The notes under the pieces: model-generated
Told to the model about the DNA's origin: nothing
What the model saw: the letters and a program-made list of their open reading frames with translations, nothing else
The model's database searches: none
Source of the DNA: CAVXHQ01 sp963789535
Lineage (GTDB): Bacteria; Pseudomonadota; Alphaproteobacteria; Rhodobacterales; Rhodobacteraceae
Assembly (NCBI GenBank): GCA_963789535.1
Contig: CAWBKU010000005.1
Location: 1,364,001-1,428,000, forward strand
Direction of reading: 5' to 3'
DNA length: 64,000 nucleotides
Shown: in pieces, positions 24,576 to 32,782 of the stretch
Layout: each line of letters opens with the position of its first letter
Numbering within the stretch: the first letter of the stretch is position 1
Position numbers and translations under genes: made by a program

Positions 24576-25211
24576 TCAAGATCTCAACACGGGCAGGTCG
24601 GCGGTCAGGATCGCCATCGTCGCCTTGTCGGTCATCTCCATGTTCCCTTCGCCGAGGTCGAGAAGTTCGCCCAGACGCTGTCGCCCGCGGTTCACCCGGC
24701 TTTTCATCGTGCCGACCGCGACACCGCACATCTCGGCCGCCTCGTGATAGGCGAAACCGTTCGCCCCGACGAGGATCAGCGCCTCGCGCTGTTCGTCGGG
24801 CAGTTTGCCGAAGGCGCCGAGAAAATCGTTCATCGCCAGCCTGCCGTCGTGATCCGGTTTGACCGAGAGGGTCGCGGAGAGCAGGCCATCGGTGTCCGAC
24901 ACCTCGCGACGGGCCTTGCGGTGATGGGTATAATAGGCGTTGCGCAGGATCGTGAAGAGCCAGGCGCGCATGTTGGTGCCCGGCCTGAACGATTCGATGG
25001 CACGCCAGGCGCGGACCACGGTGTCCTGCACCAGATCGTCGGCGGCCGAGGGATTGCGACACAGACTTATCGCGAACGCGCGCAACGCGCCGAGGTGGGT
25101 CACGAGTTCCTCGCGCGGGTCGGGCACCGGTCCGTCGGTCGCGTCCGCAGTCAGGGGCGCGGTCGCGTCGGCGGAGGCGGCGGTTTTGGGTCGACGATCA
25201 ATCTTGGTCAT
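24576..25211 (-). CDS. ecfG: General stress response ECF sigma factor (EcfG/RpoE-type)
   Basis: A sigma-70 family ECF factor of about 211 residues. Region 2 shows L-R-A-F-A-I-S-L-C-R-N-P-S-A-A-D-D-L-V-Q and R-P-G-T-N-M-R-A-W-L-F-T-I-L-R-N. Region 4 shows L-P-D-E-Q-R-E-A-L-I-L-V and Y-H-E-A-A-E-M-C-G-V-A-V-G-T-M-K-S-R-V-N-R. These are typical of the EcfG group. The ATG at 25211 overlaps the nepR stop by 14 bases; an in-frame GTG at 25238 would add nine residues. The N-terminal tail of about 45 residues is longer than average. It is autoregulated by the GGAAC promoter upstream of nepR. Confidence 0.93.
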   Translation of the reverse strand: MTKIDRRPKTAASADATAPLTADATDGPVPDPREELVTHLGALRAFAISLCRNPSAADDLVQDTVVRAWRAIESFRPGTNMRAWLFTILRNAYYTHHRKARREVSDTDGLLSATLSVKPDHDGRLAMNDFLGAFGKLPDEQREALILVGANGFAYHEAAEMCGVAVGTMKSRVNRGRQRLGELLDLGEGNMEMTDKATMAILTADLPVLRS

Positions 25212-25410
25212 GGCGGGCCTCGGTTTCGCGGCGGTCACGTTTCAGGCGGTCGAGCAGGTCGACGAGATGCGCGGGAAGGGGTTCTGCCTCGATGAGGTCG
25301 AACGCCCGCCGCAGATTGCGGTGGATCATCTTCTCGCGGCTTCTGTCGTCGCGGCCGGGATCGGAACAGTTTCGTCGTGCGGGATCGCCGTCGTCATATC
25401 GGTCGGGCAT
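25198..25410 (-). CDS. nepR: Anti-sigma factor NepR
   Basis: A 70-residue small protein whose second half matches NepR: M-I-H-R-N-L-R-R-A-F-D-L-I-E, then E-P-L-P-A-H-L-V-D-L-L-D-R-L-K, the two helices that clamp EcfG. NepR holds EcfG inactive until phosphorylated PhyR takes it away. The polar N-terminal 27 residues are typical disordered sequence. It overlaps ecfG, so anti-sigma and sigma are translated in a coupled way. It is preceded by an EcfG-type promoter. Confidence 0.9.
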   Translation of the reverse strand: MPDRYDDGDPARRNCSDPGRDDRSREKMIHRNLRRAFDLIEAEPLPAHLVDLLDRLKRDRRETEARHDQD

Positions 25411-25523
25411 ACGTCGTTCGTCGCAGCTTGCGGGTGCTGCGCCTTTCGTCGATCAGGTGATTTCAGGGGCCGTCCGCAGCAGGGGGTCGCACGTCGTCGG
25501 GCCCACTATCGGGTTGCAGACAG

Positions 25524-25548
25524 AACGGCCCGCAGCCCCAAAGGTTCC
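25524..25548 (-). promoter_or_regulatory. EcfG-type promoter of nepR-ecfG
   Basis: On the minus strand, GGAAC (25548-25544), a 16-base spacer and CGTT (25527-25524). This is a perfect match to the EcfG consensus, about 115 bases upstream of nepR. It implies positive autoregulation of the operon. Confidence 0.8.
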
Positions 25549-25611
25549 CAGTCGGCGCGACCGACGCGCGCGATCCGCGGCGGCCGCCGCGCCCTGCGGC
25601 CCGGGTCGCCG

Positions 25612-25637
25612 GGAACCAAATTCGGGCGGCACCCGTT
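25612..25637 (+). promoter_or_regulatory. EcfG-type promoter of the Crp/Fnr gene
   Basis: On the plus strand, GGAAC (25612-25616), a 17-base spacer and CGTT (25634-25637), again a perfect match, about 50 bases upstream of the Crp/Fnr start. It points away from the nepR promoter. Confidence 0.75.
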
Positions 25638-25685
25638 GGGTTCAAACGCGGTCCGGATTGTCGAGACCGCGCGAAGAGAGGCCGG

Positions 25686-26474
25686 ATGACACGCGACGAC
25701 GCTGCCGCAGCGGGAGGCGACGCGACTCAGACCCTGCGTCGCAGGTCGACGACGGATTGTGCCCGCTGTCCGCTGCGCGGCAAGCGCCTGTTCAAGGCCT
25801 TCACCCGCGACACCCTCGCCTTCATGAAGGAATTCAAGAAAGGCGAGATGAACGTCACGGCCGGCACCCCGATCCTCGCCGAAGGGTCGAGCACGCCGCA
25901 ACTCTATACCGCGCTGAGCGGCATGGGCCTGCGGACCAAGTCGCTACCCGGCGGAGAGCGGCAGGTCATCAGCTTCGTCATGCCCGGAGATTTCATCGGC
26001 CTTCAGGCCGGGATCATGGGCGAGATGGGCCACTCGGTCGAGGCGACGACGCCGATGACGCTCTGCGTGTTCGACCGCTCGGCCCTGTGGGACATGTATC
26101 GCCACGAACCGGACCGGGCTTTCGATCTGACGTGGGTGGCGGCGGTCGAAGAGCATTTTCTGGGTGAGACGCTCGTGTCCCTCGGTCAGCGAACCGGGCT
26201 CGAGCGGGTGAGCTGGGCGCTCTTGCGCCTCTACAAGCACATCCTCGCCCTCGACCTCGGATCGGCCGGCGGCGTGCCGCTGCCGTATCGCCAGCAGGAT
26301 CTGGCGGATGCTCTGGGCCTGTCGCTGGTCCATACCAACAAGACGCTGGCGACCCTGCGGCAACGCGACGTGGCTGTCTGGAAGGACGGAACCCTGCGGG
26401 TGCGGTCGGTCGCGGCACTGGCGAAACTGGCCGGGTCGGACCCCGAGTCAGAGCCGATCCGACCTCTCATGTAG
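25686..26474 (+). CDS. Crp/Fnr family transcriptional regulator
   Basis: A 262-residue regulator. The N-terminal half is a cyclic-nucleotide-binding-like beta barrel (L-P-G-G-E-R-Q-V-I-S-F-V-M-P-G-D-F-I-G). The C-terminal half is a winged HTH (Y-R-Q-Q-D-L-A-D-A-L-G-L-S-L-V-H-T-N-K-T). It has a C-x2-C pair near residue 30 but not the four-cysteine cluster of FNR, so an oxygen-sensing iron-sulfur cluster is doubtful. It is divergent from nepR-ecfG and has its own EcfG-type promoter, so it probably relays the general stress response to further genes. Confidence 0.88.
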   Translation: MTRDDAAAAGGDATQTLRRRSTTDCARCPLRGKRLFKAFTRDTLAFMKEFKKGEMNVTAGTPILAEGSSTPQLYTALSGMGLRTKSLPGGERQVISFVMPGDFIGLQAGIMGEMGHSVEATTPMTLCVFDRSALWDMYRHEPDRAFDLTWVAAVEEHFLGETLVSLGQRTGLERVSWALLRLYKHILALDLGSAGGVPLPYRQQDLADALGLSLVHTNKTLATLRQRDVAVWKDGTLRVRSVAALAKLAGSDPESEPIRPLM

Positions 26475-26488
26475 GGCCTGACGCCGCG

Positions 26489-27532
26489 TCAGGAGGCGAC
26501 CTGTTCGATCCGCCCGAGGTCGATCTTCGCCAGTCCGCGCAGCATCGCCACCGGCGCACCGTCGGCATAGATCATCACCCCGTCGGCCTGGGCGACCTGC
26601 GTCAGAACCGGCACCTGCGCACCGGGATAGAGCAGGACGAGCGTGTCCTCCCCCTCGTCATAGTCGTCGATCGTGGTCTGTTGCGGGCCGGGTCCGGCCC
26701 CGGTGACGGCAAAGATGTCGGCGCCCGCACCACCGTTCAGCGTGTCGAGCGCGTCGCCCCAGAGGATGTCGTCGCCCGCGCCGCCGTTGAGGAAATCGGC
26801 CTCGGCACCCGCCTCGCCGTCGCGTCCGTCGAGCGTGTCGTCGCCCTCGCCGCCCATCATCACGTCCGCGCCGGTGCCGCCGGTCAGGCGGTCGTTGCCG
26901 CTGTTGCCCGACAGCGTGTCGTCGCCCGCCCCGCCCGCGAGGCCGTCGTCGCCGCCGCCGCCCGTCAGATCGTCCTCGCCGTCGCCGCCATCGAGCGTAT
27001 CGTCGCCTTCGTGGCCGAACAGGCGGTCGTCGTCCGCGCCGCCGCTCAGTACGTCGTCGCCTGCGCCCCCGTGCAGCTCGTCCGCACCGGCCCCGGCCGA
27101 AAGGCGATCGTCGCCGTCGCCGCCGTCGTAGAAATCTGCGTCACCCGTGCCGCTGCGGTCGTCGTCCGCCTCCCCCCCCTCGAAGACCTCGCCCAGGGCA
27201 GCCTGCGGCCCCGGCAGGACGCCGGGATCGTCGTCCTCGATCCCGAGGAACGGCACATCCGGCCGATCGATTTCAGGCGCATCGTCGCCGGGCGCATCGT
27301 CGCCGGGCGCATCGTCGTTTGGCACATGGTCGTCGGGCGCATCGTCGTCGGGAGCATCGTCGCCGGGCCCGTCCGCCGCCGCGCCGATCAGGTTCAGCGG
27401 GATCGGGGGCAGGGGGTCGTCCTCGTCGGTCTCGTCCGGTGCGGCCTCGTCTTCCGACGTGGCGCCCCGCATAGAGGGGGTCATGATCATCCCGGCGATG
27501 GCGATCCCCAGCAGGCCCAGAATTTCGAACAT
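26489..27532 (-). CDS. RTX-type calcium-binding repeat protein
   Basis: A 347-residue acidic protein. An N-terminal hydrophobic segment (about residues 3-19) is followed by an Asp/Pro-rich linker with repeated G-D-D-A-P and P-D-D-x units (about 55-85). Then come at least a dozen RTX nonapeptides of the form G-G-x-G-x-D-x-L/V (about 125-260). The C-terminal region (D-Y-D-E-G-E-D-T-L-V-L) resembles domains that follow RTX repeats in Rhodobacterales. RTX proteins are normally exported by type I systems and fold on binding calcium. No exporter genes are adjacent. Whether the N-terminal segment anchors it in the membrane is unclear. Confidence 0.85.
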   Translation of the reverse strand: MFEILGLLGIAIAGMIMTPSMRGATSEDEAAPDETDEDDPLPPIPLNLIGAAADGPGDDAPDDDAPDDHVPNDDAPGDDAPGDDAPEIDRPDVPFLGIEDDDPGVLPGPQAALGEVFEGGEADDDRSGTGDADFYDGGDGDDRLSAGAGADELHGGAGDDVLSGGADDDRLFGHEGDDTLDGGDGEDDLTGGGGDDGLAGGAGDDTLSGNSGNDRLTGGTGADVMMGGEGDDTLDGRDGEAGAEADFLNGGAGDDILWGDALDTLNGGAGADIFAVTGAGPGPQQTTIDDYDEGEDTLVLLYPGAQVPVLTQVAQADGVMIYADGAPVAMLRGLAKIDLGRIEQVAS

Positions 27533-27665
27533 CGCTCACCCTCATCCGCCCTGCCCCACAGGGCATGGCAGGCCCCGCAGGGGCACGTCACTCCACCACC
27601 GCCTGCCTACCATTTCCGGCGCGACCGCGGGCGAACAATCGGGTCGCAAGGTTAACGGGGCACGG

Positions 27666-28199
27666 TCAGGACGGGGGTGCGGGCCAGGGGAGCGGCAGGC
27701 GGTCGTAGCCGATGTAGAGCGGGTGTTTCGGATGGCCGCCCAGCGTCATCCCGAACGCCCAGAGCGGACGCCCCGTCGCGCGCAGCGACGCCTCGACCTG
27801 CGCGCCGCGCCCCAGATACGCCCCATGCGTGCCCCAGGCGCAGATCGCGCGGTCGGCGCCGTCCCGCAGCCAGTCGCGCGCACTCTCGGCGATGGCGGCG
27901 TCGTTGGCCGGGCCGACCGGATCGGGCGCCGCCTTCATGCCGCGCGGATCCGTGTCGCGCCAGGCGAAGATGTTGGTCACACGGAACGCCCCGAAGCCCA
28001 GCGCCCGGGCGCGCCGCTCGCACCGCTCGACGGTCGGGTCGTTCTGGGTTTCCGTCGCGGTCGAGGGGTTCAGCATCACGAAGAGGGCACGGGCGCGCTG
28101 CGCGTCCCAGGTCCGGGTGAGCAGATAGCGATACCGCTCGCAGGGCGAATAGACCGCGACCGAGGCGGCGTCCCCCTTCTGGTGCTGGCGCTCGATCAT
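27666..28199 (-). CDS. DUF1643 family protein
   Basis: A 177-residue protein matching DUF1643: R-Y-L-L-T-R-T-W, then F-V-M-L-N-P-S-T-A-T-E-T-Q-N-D-P-T-V-E-R-C, N-I-F-A-W-R-D-T-D-P and a C-terminal H-P-L-Y-I. The function is unknown. The ATG overlaps the truB stop by four bases (ATGA), so it is translated with truB. Confidence 0.88.
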   Translation of the reverse strand: MIERQHQKGDAASVAVYSPCERYRYLLTRTWDAQRARALFVMLNPSTATETQNDPTVERCERRARALGFGAFRVTNIFAWRDTDPRGMKAAPDPVGPANDAAIAESARDWLRDGADRAICAWGTHGAYLGRGAQVEASLRATGRPLWAFGMTLGGHPKHPLYIGYDRLPLPWPAPPS

Positions 28200-29110
28200 G
28201 CCTCGCCGCGTGCAAAGACCCGCAGGGGCCGCACCTCGGCGCCGAAGATCTGGCCCACCGCAACGGCCTGTCCGTCGAAGCTCACCCAGCATTCGCTGCC
28301 GTAGTCGAGGCCCGCGGTCCGCACGGGTGCGGCATTGCCATGCGCCAGCCGCGCGGCGGCGGCGGCGTCGCACGTAACCTCCGGCAGGCCGTGCAGCCCG
28401 GCCTCGAGCGGCAGGAGCAGCGCGTCGATCTCGTCCGTGCGCGCCAGCCGCTCGACGGTTTCCATCACCACCCCGTCCGCCGCATCGAACGGCCCCGACC
28501 ATGTCCGCCGCAGCCAGCCGACATGGCCGAAACAGCCAAGCGCCCGGCCCAGATCGCGGGCCACGGCGCGCACATAGCCACCCTTGCCGCAGGTCATCTC
28601 GAGCAGCGCGGTATCGTCATCCGGGCAGTCGATCAGCACCAGGGCCTCGACCCAGAGGGGCCGCGCCGCGATCTCGAAACTCTCGCCGTCGCGGGCGCGG
28701 GTATAGGCCCGCTCGCCGTCGATCTTGACCGCCGAAAAGGCGGGCGGCACCTGCATGATCCCGCCGCGAAAGGCGGGCAGGGCGGCCTCGATGGCGGCGG
28801 CATCGGGGCGGGCGGCGCTGGTCTGCACGACCTCGCCCTCGGCGTCGTCGGTATTCGTCTGCGCGCCCCAGCGCACCTCGAACCGATAGCATTTCAGTGC
28901 GTCGGTGATATAGGGCACGGTCTTGGTCGCCTCGCCCAGCGCCACGGCCAGAACGCCGGTCGCCTCGGGATCCAATGTGCCCGCGTGCCCGGCCTTTTTG
29001 GCATCGAACGCCCAGCGGACCTTGTTCACCACCGCCGTCGAGGTGATCCCCGCAGGCTTGTCCACGATCAGCCAGCCGGAAATCTCGCGGCCCTTCTTCC
29101 TGCGCGCCAT
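28196..29110 (-). CDS. truB: tRNA pseudouridine(55) synthase
   Basis: A 304-residue enzyme that makes pseudouridine 55 in the T loop of tRNAs. The opening G-W-L-I-V-D-K-P-A-G-I-T-S and the catalytic Asp in H-A-G-T-L-D-P-E-A-T-G-V-L are clear. The motif G-K-G-G-Y-V-R-A-V-A-R-D-L-G follows, and a C-terminal PUA-like tail lies after about residue 240. Length is normal. It is often next to rbfA or rpsO; here DUF1643 follows it. Confidence 0.95.
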   Translation of the reverse strand: MARRKKGREISGWLIVDKPAGITSTAVVNKVRWAFDAKKAGHAGTLDPEATGVLAVALGEATKTVPYITDALKCYRFEVRWGAQTNTDDAEGEVVQTSAARPDAAAIEAALPAFRGGIMQVPPAFSAVKIDGERAYTRARDGESFEIAARPLWVEALVLIDCPDDDTALLEMTCGKGGYVRAVARDLGRALGCFGHVGWLRRTWSGPFDAADGVVMETVERLARTDEIDALLLPLEAGLHGLPEVTCDAAAAARLAHGNAAPVRTAGLDYGSECWVSFDGQAVAVGQIFGAEVRPLRVFARGEA

Positions 29111-29257
29111 GCGGCCCCCTCTGGTCAGACGCCGCTGATAGAAGCGGGCGCCGGTCGGGTCAAGCGAGCGGCCCGTTCCGGCGGCGCAGGAACGTCAGCC
29201 CCGACCAGTCGGCATCGAGGGCGCGGACCTTCACGTCGACCCAGCCGGTGGGCAGGA

Positions 29258-30697
29258 TCAGTCGAGGCCGCGCAGCGCCGCGTATCCGGCGCGGTAGCGC
29301 GCGTGCGCCTCGGCGAAGGCGGGGGTGAGGGCGGCGACGGGCTCGATCACCCGGGCGATGGGCGGCGTTGCGGCAATGGCGAGGTCGCCGCCGTTCACCG
29401 CCATCATCCCCAGACGCGCCGCCCCGAAGGCGCCGCCGAAATCGCCCGCCACCGGCAGTTCGACCGGCAGGCCCAGCGCCGTGGCGATCGCCTGCACCCA
29501 ATAGTCGGACTTCGTGCCGCCCCCCACCCCGATCAGCCGGTCGATCCGCGTGCCGGTGCCGGTGAGTGCCGCAAAGCTGTCGGCGAAGGCATGGGTCACG
29601 CCCTCGAGGACCGCGCGGGTCAGGGCGGCGCAGTCCGTCGCGTGGTCGAGGTGCAGGAAGGCGCCGCGGATCTCGTCGTCGTTGTGCGGCGTCCGCTCAC
29701 CGCCCAGATAGGGCAGGAACAGCGTCCGCCCCGGCGCCTGCACCGGCCCGAGCGCGCCGGTCAGGGCCGCCGCCTCTTCGCCGACCGTGCCCGCGAACCA
29801 GTTCACGGCGTCGGCGGCGGCGAGGATCACGCCCATCTGGTGCCAGGTGTCCGGCAGCGCGTGGCAGAAGGTGTGCACCGCACTCGCCGGGTCGGGCCGG
29901 TATTCGGCGGTGGCGGCAAAGAGGACGCCCGAGGTGCCGAGCGAGACGAAGGCCTGCCCCGGGGCGACGATGCCGACGCCCACCGCGCTCGCCGCATTGT
30001 CGCCGCCACCGCCCGCCACGACGACGCCCGCGGGCAGGCCCCAGTCCTGCGCCAGGGCGGCGCGCACCGTGCCCGAGGCGGCGTTGCCCTCGACGACGTC
30101 CGGCATGAAGCTGCGGTCGAGGCCGGTCGCGGCGAGCAAGTCGTCCGACCAGGCCCGCGCGCCGACGTCGAACCAGCTCGTCCCCGAGGCATCGGACGGA
30201 TCGGTGACGGCAGCCCCGGTAAGCCAGAGGCGCAGGTAGTCCTTGGGCAACAGGATCCGGCGCGTCGCGTCGAAGATCTCGCGCTCCGCATCCCGGACCC
30301 AGACCACCTTGGGCGCCGTGAACCCCGGAAAGACGATGTTGCCGGTCAGCGCGCGGAACGGCGCCTGTCCGTCGAGCGCGCGGGCCTGCGCCGCCGAGCG
30401 GGTGTCGTTCCACAGGATGCAGGGCCGCAGCGGCCGGTCCTCGGCGTCGAGCAGCACCGCGCCGTGCATGTGGCCCGACAGACCGATGGCGCGCACCGCA
30501 TCGAGGCGCGCCTTGCCCGCCAAGGCCCGCATCGCCGCGTCGCAGGCCGTCAGCCAGCGTGCCGGATCCTGCTCGGACCAGCCGCTGTGCGGGCGTTGCA
30601 CGGTCAGCGGCGCCTGCGCCTCGGCGACGATGCGCTGATCCCCGTCGATCAACAGCGCCTTGAGGCCCGAGGTGCCCAGATCGAGACCGATATACAT
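29258..30697 (-). CDS. xylB: Xylulokinase
   Basis: A 479-residue FGGY carbohydrate kinase that phosphorylates D-xylulose with ATP. N-terminal Y-I-G-L-D-L-G-T-S-G-L-K, then H-M-H-G-A-V-L-L-D, I-L-W-N-D-T-R and the FGGY-region P-Y-L-G-G-E-R-T-P-H-N-D. The ATP-binding G-V-G-G-G-T-K-S-D-Y-W is also seen. No xylose isomerase or transporter is adjacent, so the pathway genes lie elsewhere or the substrate is another ketose. FGGY specificity cannot be fixed by eye, but all landmarks agree with XylB. Confidence 0.9.
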   Translation of the reverse strand: MYIGLDLGTSGLKALLIDGDQRIVAEAQAPLTVQRPHSGWSEQDPARWLTACDAAMRALAGKARLDAVRAIGLSGHMHGAVLLDAEDRPLRPCILWNDTRSAAQARALDGQAPFRALTGNIVFPGFTAPKVVWVRDAEREIFDATRRILLPKDYLRLWLTGAAVTDPSDASGTSWFDVGARAWSDDLLAATGLDRSFMPDVVEGNAASGTVRAALAQDWGLPAGVVVAGGGGDNAASAVGVGIVAPGQAFVSLGTSGVLFAATAEYRPDPASAVHTFCHALPDTWHQMGVILAAADAVNWFAGTVGEEAAALTGALGPVQAPGRTLFLPYLGGERTPHNDDEIRGAFLHLDHATDCAALTRAVLEGVTHAFADSFAALTGTGTRIDRLIGVGGGTKSDYWVQAIATALGLPVELPVAGDFGGAFGAARLGMMAVNGGDLAIAATPPIARVIEPVAALTPAFAEAHARYRAGYAALRGLD

Positions 30698-30744
30698 CCC
30701 ATTCCTCCCGTTTCAGGCCACCTTGGCAGGGCGCCGCGCCACCC

Positions 30745-31785
30745 TCAAGTGCCGCGCCCGATCGTGATCCGATAGACCGGCCCCGCCCCGAACAGCACCA
30801 TCGACAGGCGCAGGACATGCAGCACGGTGACGAACGCCACGTCCTGCCCCATGGCCAGCGCCAGCAGGCTCATCTCGGTGATGCCGCCGGGCGAATAGGC
30901 GAGGAAGAGCTGGCTGAGGTCGATGTCGACGGTGAGCGCGGCGAGTGCCGCGAAGCCCAGCGCGCAGGCCATCATCAGGACCGACGAGGCCGCGCCCAGC
31001 GCCATGTCGCGCCCCACCTCGCGCGCCGCGGTGCCGGCGAACCGGCAGCCGACGGTGGTGCCGATGACGATCTGCGCCGCGATCACCAAGAGCGAGGGCG
31101 GCGGCACCTCGACGACGTTCAGCACATGGACCGCACCCGACAGGAGCATCGGCCCGAGGATCACCCCGGCGGGCAGGCGCAGCAGGCGCCCCATCGGCAC
31201 GCCGATCACCGCGCAGGCGAGCAGGACCGCCCCGTCGACCGCCCCGATGGCCCCCAGCCCGACCCAGTTCGCCCCGCCCCGCTGCGCCGCGACGCCGAGG
31301 AACGTGCCGAAGAACAGCACGATGGTGCCGATCACGATGAGAATCCGGGTGGCGTGGGCCAGCGCGATGTGCCGCTCGTCGCCGCCGCGCGCGCCGCCCA
31401 TGATGATCATGTCCGACAGGCCGCCGGGCATGGCCGAATAATAGGCCGTGACCGGATCGAAGCGGGCGACGCGGCGGTAGAACTGATACGAGACGCCCGC
31501 CGTCACGAGCAGGAACGGCACCAGCAGGGCGACGACGCCCCACCAGTCGGCGACCGATGCGAGCACCTCGGCGGTAACGCGACTGCCCAGCAGGACACCG
31601 ATCACCGGCATCATCAGCGGCCGCAGGCGGTTCGGCGAGGCGAGCGGCGCGCCCATCACCGACAGCGCCGTGGTGCCGATCATCGGCCCCAGCATCCACG
31701 GCAGCGGCACATGGGCCAGCCACGCCAGGACGCCCGCCGCGATGCCGATCCCGAGGGTCGCGCCCTGTGCTGCGACACCCTTCAT
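30745..31785 (-). CDS. AbrB family membrane protein (putative ammonia monooxygenase-type transporter)
   Basis: A 346-residue hydrophobic protein with about ten transmembrane segments. The duplicated family motif is seen as P-L-P-W-M-L-G-P-M near residue 27 and R-L-P-A-G-V-I-L-G-P-M-L near residue 205. Conserved loops Y-Y-S-A-M-P-G-G-L-S-D-M and Y-S-P-G-G-I-T-E-M-S-L-L are also present. These are landmarks of the AbrB/YP_ family, often mislabelled ammonia monooxygenase; the substrate is unknown. It follows xylB's start by about 50 bases on the same strand. Confidence 0.85.
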   Translation of the reverse strand: MKGVAAQGATLGIGIAAGVLAWLAHVPLPWMLGPMIGTTALSVMGAPLASPNRLRPLMMPVIGVLLGSRVTAEVLASVADWWGVVALLVPFLLVTAGVSYQFYRRVARFDPVTAYYSAMPGGLSDMIIMGGARGGDERHIALAHATRILIVIGTIVLFFGTFLGVAAQRGGANWVGLGAIGAVDGAVLLACAVIGVPMGRLLRLPAGVILGPMLLSGAVHVLNVVEVPPPSLLVIAAQIVIGTTVGCRFAGTAAREVGRDMALGAASSVLMMACALGFAALAALTVDIDLSQLFLAYSPGGITEMSLLALAMGQDVAFVTVLHVLRLSMVLFGAGPVYRITIGRGT

Positions 31786-31831
31786 CGGATGGGGGCGCGC
31801 AGGGGGAGCGCGCGCCGGGGCACAGGCAGCC

Positions 31832-32737
31832 TCATGCGGCCCCCGGATGCGTGTCGCTGCGGGCGCGTGCCAGCAGAATCTGGCGCTGGCGTTCACGGAA
31901 CCGCGCCTTGTCGGCGGCGCTGGTCTCGTCCGTGCAGGCGGGGCAGGCGACGCCCTCTTCCCAGGCGGGATCGAGGGTGGCGTCCGGCGCATGCGGGCGG
32001 CGGCAGGCGTGGCACAGGATATGGCCGCCGGGGGTCAGGCCGGGACCGACCGAAACGCGGCCATCGAAGACGAAGCAGGCGCCGTCCCAGCGGCTCTCGG
32101 CCTCGGGCACCTCCTCGAGGTATTTCAGGATACCCCCTTGCAGGTGGACCACCTCCGTGACGCCCTGACCGATCAGATAGGTCGTCGATTTCTCGCAGCG
32201 GATGCCCCCGGTGCAGAACATGGCGATCCGCTTGCCCGCAAAGCGGGCGGCGTTCGCGGCCCACCAGCCCGGGAAATCCCCGAACCGGGCCGTCCCCGGC
32301 ACCTCGGCGCCGCAGAATGTCCCGAGCGCACTTTCATAGGCGTTGCGCGTGTCGATCACGACGGTCCCGGGGTCGGCGAGCAGGGCGTTCCAGTCGGCAG
32401 GCGCCACATAGCGGCCCACGGCGGCGCGCGGGTCGACCTGCGGCTGGCCCATCGTCACGATCTCGCGCTTCAGCCGCACCTTCAGGCGGTTGAACGGCTG
32501 CACCTCGGCGGCGCTCTCCTTCCACGTCAGATCGGCGCATCCCGGCAGGGTCCGCAGGTGCGCCATCACCGCGTCGATCCCCGCCCGCGGCCCGGCCAGC
32601 GTCCCGTTCAAACCCTCGCGCGCCAGCAGCAGGGTGCCGCGCACGTCACCGGCCGTCGCGACGGCGAGGATCGCCGGTTTCAGCGCGGCAGGATCGGCAA
32701 AGGGGGTAAAGCGGTAGAAGGCGGCAATCGTGACCAT
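31832..32737 (-). CDS. trhO: tRNA uridine(34) hydroxylase (rhodanese family)
   Basis: A 301-residue YceA/TrhO protein that hydroxylates uridine 34 in tRNAs as a step to cmo5U. An N-terminal ferredoxin-like domain (L-L-L-A-R-E-G-L-N-G-T) precedes a rhodanese domain with V-V-I-D-T-R-N-A-Y-E. The catalytic loop is M-F-C-T-G-G-I-R-C-E-K-S-T. The tail carries two C-x2-C pairs (C-H-A-C, C-P-A-C), a possible zinc site common in this family. Confidence 0.92.
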   Translation of the reverse strand: MVTIAAFYRFTPFADPAALKPAILAVATAGDVRGTLLLAREGLNGTLAGPRAGIDAVMAHLRTLPGCADLTWKESAAEVQPFNRLKVRLKREIVTMGQPQVDPRAAVGRYVAPADWNALLADPGTVVIDTRNAYESALGTFCGAEVPGTARFGDFPGWWAANAARFAGKRIAMFCTGGIRCEKSTTYLIGQGVTEVVHLQGGILKYLEEVPEAESRWDGACFVFDGRVSVGPGLTPGGHILCHACRRPHAPDATLDPAWEEGVACPACTDETSAADKARFRERQRQILLARARSDTHPGAA

Positions 32738-32782
32738 GCCCCCGTTTAGGCCCGCGAGGCGCCGGAGTTCAAGGCGGGTCGC

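Noticed and set aside
26670..27370. Tandem repeats that could suggest a CRISPR array
   Set aside because: They encode RTX nonapeptides and D-D-A-P units in one continuous frame; there are no unique spacers of constant length.
29160..29257. Short coding-like stretch after xylB
   Set aside because: The only possible start would give about 24 residues without a ribosome site; too little to call a gene.
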